64,000 nucleotides of DNA from Trichopria drosophilae (lineage: Eukaryota; Arthropoda; Insecta; Hymenoptera; Diapriidae), in assembly GCA_030407085.1 (NCBI GenBank), contig CM059586.1:101383501-101447500 (forward strand). The letters run 5' to 3'. The notes below the pieces were generated by a model. The model searched no databases. It worked only from the letters and a program-made list of their open reading frames with translations, and was not told where the DNA came from. Within the stretch, counting starts at the first letter, position 1. Every line of letters begins with the position of its first letter. Shown here piece after piece: positions 61,801 through 64,000 of this stretch. Both the position numbers and the translations under genes were made by a program.

Positions 61801-63956
61801 CAATCTGCAAATTGTCTATTTTTAGTAAAATCAAATTAAACTTACAATTTGTGCAAAATGTATTAAATCCGCTTGTCTCAATTTATGATGAATCGGATCT
61901 TTAGGCGGAGGTTTCTTTCGCACTTGTTCTTCCGTCTTGTACCATCGTTTAATAATCAATGCCGCGTCTTCGTTCTTCAGACCTTCTCGCAATAAAGCCT
62001 GATGTGCTTCTTTTTTATTTTCATAATCATTCAAAATCCTTTTATATCTTTCTTCCAACTCATAACCAAATCTTTTTCGAATCGTGTATCCCCTAAAGTG
62101 ACTTTGTATGATAACTGCAGCAGTGGTTTCTGCATCTTCATCGGTTTTGCGACCCTTCAGGAGCTTATCTGCAATTTGATTATTGTGTACATTGATTTAA
62201 TTCCAAAAAATACATAATAATTCTGAATATGATTTAGTGAAAAAGTAAAATCATGGTTTATACCTCTGGCCTGTTCAAGAATGGATGTGCCGTCTGTTGC
62301 TTTTTGCTGTGCTATTTGCTCCTCGGCACGTTTTCTCGCCAACCAGCCTCGAATGTGACGTTGGAGAGTCACGACGGATACAGCAAGTTGCCATTTCTCT
62401 TTCTTGAATCGAATTCGAGCTAACCAGCGTCTTACACAGGACTGTACCATTATGATTCTTCTGAGTTGCTCCTCATACATTTTTGATAAAAATTCGACAT
62501 GATAATACTTCAAAAATACTTTCGTCTTGCCCAGTGCCCATCCATCCATTTTAAGACGAACGAGTAAAAGCCGACAGTTATCACGATTGGCCACGACACG
62601 TTCGTCATAACCAAAAGCCAAGAAACAATATCTAAAAAAAGAAAAATTTTTTCATAAATTATGCTGGAAAAATATTTGAAAGCATATTCGCCGAGGAATT
62701 AGGGATGAATAGAATTATCACGAGTTGTCAATCGATACGAACCTCTTGAGGAAGTCACTGAAGAGCAAGCGATGCGAAAATCCATTTTGCCTGATACGTA
62801 TGGTCTCGAGCACGCCGGTATATCGCAGCTGCTTGATAACCTTTTCTTTGTCGAAGAATCTCGGGCTCTTGGAGTCATTCGGTTTAATGCATCTGACAAA
62901 CTGCGGCGAACCGGAAACCATTTTCTGCAGTAGGTCCATCAGCGAGTACCGGAAGTAAGTCGATACAGTCTGTTGAGCTCGCGATTGCGACGCGAGGCCC
63001 CTACTGGAATATCGCTCCTGAAAATAACGTTCCATTCTTCGTCATCCTTGCCGGGCGTCACTCGCATGGAAATTATGGGAATAAATAATTCATCGGGTAT
63101 ATTACCTTCGTACTTTGGACCGACTGCGATGTTTTCCGCGAGTCCGTGTCGTGAATTGCAGAGTACAAATTACCCGTCTTGGTAATCGGGCACTGGAATA
63201 GGAATCGCACCATGTCGAATTTCGATTGACGCACCAGCTGAATAACTTCCGGTGGGAGGAAGTTTCTATTCTTTTCCAAAAATCCATCGGCTTGATAGAC
63301 CACTCGTCCAGCGAAGTGGTGAATCGCGAAACACACGGCGTCGGATTTTGGACGGACGTAAAACTTTGATTTTATGTTATTGTGGAATTTTTCTGAAAGT
63401 GTACGAGTTTTTAGGTTAAGTACAGCGTCTTGATGACTTTTTCACTTACCGATTAACGATTTGTCATTGGCCCTGGGAAACCGACTTTCTTCATCCAGTA
63501 GGGCCAAAAGACCCATAGGTTTGCTGAGAAGCATGTCCAATACTGGCCTATTGTCCGAAAACTCTACCAAGTCAACTGGTATCCCTTCCGCCATGTATTC
63601 CTGTTGTTCCCAAGTGAAAATGTGTTGGTTAAAGTAATATTGGATCTGTTCATTGGCGATATTAATGCACAGTTGCTCGAAAGAATTCTTTGGAAAATTT
63701 TCGAATCCAAATATATCCAACAAACCGATGGCTAATGGCTCATAATTTGGTGAGCGATTGAAACTCAGGAGGCAGTTGATTTGATTGACCATCCAGTCAA
63801 AGAGACGCCCATAGAGACCCTTTGCCATTGCATCACGGGCGGCGCATGATTCCTCGACTGTATTGTTTCTGGTAATGGTTTCCCCCCTTGTAACGACGGA
63901 GTTTGATGATAAGGCCTCCAATAAGTCATTGGATTCAACTCCAAGAAGAGTCGATA
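49162..63956 (-). CDS. Class III unconventional myosin, C-terminal part
   Basis: An actin-based motor related to insect ninaC and vertebrate MYO3A/MYO3B. Nine exons on the minus strand: 63450-63956, 63106-63392, 62743-63017, 62264-62631, 61846-62168, 57372-57580, 57111-57275, 56496-56657 and 49162-49813. Phases agree throughout, giving about 981 aa to the stop. The first acceptor at 63957 continues an open codon, so the N-terminal motor part (and a kinase domain if present) lies beyond the window. Order of parts: rest of the motor, three IQ motifs, then a basic tail. Two donors are unusual (GTTCGT at 62742, GTATAG at 57110), but phase and protein continuity support them. Introns after exons 5 and 8 are 4.3 and 6.7 kb and full of repeats, so a small skipped exon cannot be excluded. 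Class III is favoured by the motor and neck sequence; which insect paralogue is uncertain. Confidence 0.88.
49814..52246. other. Myosin intron 8, left portion
   Basis: Contains a single GGGCGTAAAATG word region (50290-50330) related to the element at 34525-34965, and three 121-bp repeat units (51181-51490, listed separately). The 50243-50449 ORF lies on the first of these. No further exon on the minus strand was recognised. Confidence 0.45.
51181..51490 (-). repeat. Three tandem 121-bp family units
   Basis: GTCGGCCATCTTGGATCC, GTCGGCTATCTTGGAACC and GGTCGGCCATCTTGGATCC at 51180, 51301 and 51421, each followed by CATTTTGAATTT and, about 45 bp on, by an ATAATCAGCG-like block. Spacing is 121 bp. 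These are more diverged from the 24-kb array than its units are from each other. The ORFs here are artefacts. Confidence 0.75.
52247..53818. mobile_element. Outer TTAA element, CCCCTTAACTGC ends
   Basis: The left end, TTAA then CCCCTTAACTGCGGCTGATG, matches the right end in reverse, CCCCTTAACTGCCGACGATG. The right flank is GTAA instead of TTAA, a likely point change. A 54-bp direct duplication (TTCATTATTGGTATAAAATT at 52310 and 52364) lies in the left part. The piggyBac-like palindrome 52456-53747 is inserted in it. Confidence 0.65.
52456..53747. mobile_element. piggyBac-like full-length palindrome, CCCTTTAAGGACC ends
   Basis: Flanked by TTAA (52452-52455 and 53748-53751), with inverted ends CCCTTTAAGGACCAAATG. 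The halves pair along nearly the full 1292 bp, centre near 53100. The inner region (TTAGAATTCATC, TTTTTTGTTCTTTGCATTTT, GATAGTTTTCGA) resembles that of the element at 29955-31238. The ORF at 53217-53498 sits in one arm and is not a gene. Confidence 0.8.
53819..54928. other. Myosin intron 8, AT-rich segment
   Basis: No repeat with clear ends and no exon recognised. The 54607-54813 ORF is hydrophobic by AT content and unlike any known protein. Confidence 0.4.
54929..55760. mobile_element. TTAA-flanked element, GGGGGAACCT ends
   Basis: Flanked by TTAA (54925-54928 and 55761-55764). The left end reads GGGGGGAACCTCCTTTATC and the right end in reverse reads CGGGGGAACCTACTTGTCTC. 832 bp, with no ORF of note; a SINE head fragment is inserted at 55395-55475. 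The ends resemble the two other TTAA elements with G-rich termini. Confidence 0.6.
55395..55475 (+). repeat. SINE head fragment
   Basis: CCAAGGCGGTAGCGCACTGG through GTGAGTTCGATCCCCATCC, matching the tRNA-like head of the SINE at 29613, with A-box and B-box regions. The body after the AACAATATTTC junction is absent. Confidence 0.75.
56264..56363. mobile_element. 100-bp piggyBac-like MITE
   Basis: TTAA (56260-56263, 56364-56367) encloses inverted ends CCCTTATTTGACACAC and, in reverse, CCCCTATTTGACACAC. The loop is about 60 bp. It lies about 130 bp beyond the donor end of exon 56496-56657, inside intron 8. Confidence 0.8.
56496..57580 (-). CDS. Myosin III tail exons (3 exons)
   Basis: Exons 57372-57580 ([19 protein letters not shown] and [17 protein letters not shown]), 57111-57275 ([19 protein letters not shown] and [20 protein letters not shown]) and 56496-56657 ([20 protein letters not shown] and [18 protein letters not shown]). 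Phases 2, 2 and 2 join without a stop. The middle exon is too short for a standalone ORF search and was found by phase and splice signals. The intron between the first two is 96 bp and largely a hairpin (57276-57351). Tail function is not known; ligands such as scaffold or actin-bundling proteins are plausible by family. Confidence 0.8.
57276..57351. mobile_element. Hairpin sequence forming most of a myosin intron
   Basis: In gene direction the 96-bp intron runs from 57371 to 57276. CCCTGGTAAAAATGG starts near 57353 and its complement, CCATTTTTACCAG, ends exactly at the acceptor. The 13 bp at the ends pair perfectly, and inner bases pair partly. The end resembles the CCCTGGTAAAAATT end of the CACTA-like element at 11827. 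The intron's pyrimidine tract and AG therefore appear to come from a MITE end. Confidence 0.55.
57987..59107. mobile_element. TA-flanked element, CACTGAGAAAAGTGT ends
   Basis: Both ends read CACTGAGAAAAGTGT, with TA on each side (57985-57986 and 59108-59109). Words such as TTAAAAGACAC and CTAAAAGACG recur near both ends. A SINE (58197-58455) is inserted. 1121 bp, no transposase. The ends match those of the 4.3-kb element at 4653-8976. A further lone end (TTTTTCTCAGTGTA) lies at 56920-56933. Confidence 0.75.
58197..58455 (+). repeat. tRNA-derived SINE copy
   Basis: The head TATCGGCTTCGTAGCTCATG and B-box GAGTTCGATTCCC are followed by the body (TCGTTTTCAAGCAGCAGCTC, GCGGAAATCGACTCACGACC) and a tail AAATGTAAGGTATGGCTTCC. 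It is inserted in the TA/CACTG element, so it is younger than that element. Confidence 0.8.
59515..60450. repeat. Inverted repeat (foldback) in myosin intron 5
   Basis: About 130 bp at 59518-59650 (CAATGATTTGTTCCC, GCGCAGCTTTGGCGAAGAAA, TTTTGGATTCCTTGGAAAAT) is repeated in reverse at 60310-60450 with perhaps 85% identity by eye. The right arm is itself part of a smaller hairpin (60255-60375, ATCAATTATGCATTCTGATAC). Ends of the element could not be set. Confidence 0.6.
60451..61845. other. Myosin intron 5, right portion
   Basis: AT-rich. The plus-strand ORF at 61397-61678 has no recognised family and lies antisense in the intron. No additional minus-strand exon with matching phase was found. 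Confidence 0.4.
61846..62631 (-). CDS. Myosin III converter and IQ-neck exons (2 exons)
   Basis: Exon 62264-62631 gives the end of the converter ([20 protein letters not shown]) and two IQ-type calmodulin sites, [17 protein letters not shown] and [19 protein letters not shown]. Exon 61846-62168 adds a third, [20 protein letters not shown], followed by a charged helical stretch ([19 protein letters not shown]) and a basic [13 protein letters not shown] segment. Three IQ motifs imply calmodulin-type light chains. Confidence 0.9.
62743..63956 (-). CDS. Myosin III motor-domain exons (3 exons)
   Basis: Exons 63450-63956, 63106-63392 and 62743-63017 encode the second half of the motor. Seen in order: [11 protein letters not shown], the switch II/relay start [49 protein letters not shown] with [29 protein letters not shown], the actin-binding region with [28 protein letters not shown], and the converter approach [20 protein letters not shown]. 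These are strongly conserved myosin positions with no gap or stop, so the gene appears intact here. The ATP P-loop and switch I lie upstream of the window. Confidence 0.92.
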
Positions 63957-64000
63957 CTGAAACAACAGACGTGTATCAGGAGATTATTGAAAAAGAACAT

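Overview
The window looks like nuclear DNA of an insect. It is strongly AT-rich, has short spliced introns with GT/AG borders, and carries a class III myosin of the insect type. Hymenoptera is possible, but nothing here fixes the order. No prokaryotic, organellar or viral signal was seen. All calls come from reading the sequence; no database search was run.

Three protein-coding genes are well supported. (1) A mitochondrial ribosomal protein S2 gene on the + strand (21653-23008, 3 exons, 258 aa). (2) Converging on it from the - strand, a short-chain dehydrogenase/reductase of the DHRS7 type (23158-27089, 7 exons, 327 aa). (3) The C-terminal part of a class III unconventional myosin on the - strand (49162-63956, 9 exons, about 981 aa). 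The myosin begins in the middle of the motor domain, so its N-terminal part lies beyond the right edge. Weaker candidates are a GC-rich island at 10.7-11.5 kb, a TATA-type promoter near 39.87 kb with a 31-codon ORF, and a possible frameshifted terminal exon at 37.83-38.07 kb.

Most of the rest is mobile DNA, chiefly non-autonomous inverted-repeat elements, many nested. From left to right: a SINE tail (1-160); a hairpin MITE (3.5 kb); a 4.3-kb TA-flanked element (4653-8976) with about 60 exact 20-bp repeats, a Penelope-like 3' remnant and an inserted mariner-like MITE; a cluster of CCCTG/CCCAG-ended CACTA-like elements (11.8-21.0 kb) with a Mutator-like MITE, a TTAA element and a Jockey-like reverse transcriptase pseudogene; a foldback element made of 121-bp tandem units inside a DHRS7 intron (23.5-25.1 kb); a 0.7-kb palindrome in another DHRS7 intron; nested pogo/Tigger-like MITEs (27.8-28.6 kb); a composite foldback (29.0-32.2 kb) holding a SINE and a 1.28-kb piggyBac-like palindrome; and further inverted-repeat elements at 33.0, 34.5, 36.3, 40.4, 45.1, 45.8 and 47.2 kb. 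Inside the myosin gene there are more: nested TTAA/CCC palindromes (52.2-53.8 kb), a TTAA element with a SINE fragment (54.9-55.8 kb), a 100-bp piggyBac-like MITE (56.3 kb), a hairpin that makes up most of one intron (57.3 kb), a second TA/CACTG element with a SINE (58.0-59.1 kb) and a foldback (59.5-60.5 kb).

The three genes show no evident functional link. Their common feature is that their introns, or their immediate surroundings, are loaded with long inverted repeats. The most interesting signals are families sharing termini but differing in interior repeat words, phased A-tract arrays, palindromes sharing cores but not ends, and a MITE-like hairpin that supplies a splice acceptor.
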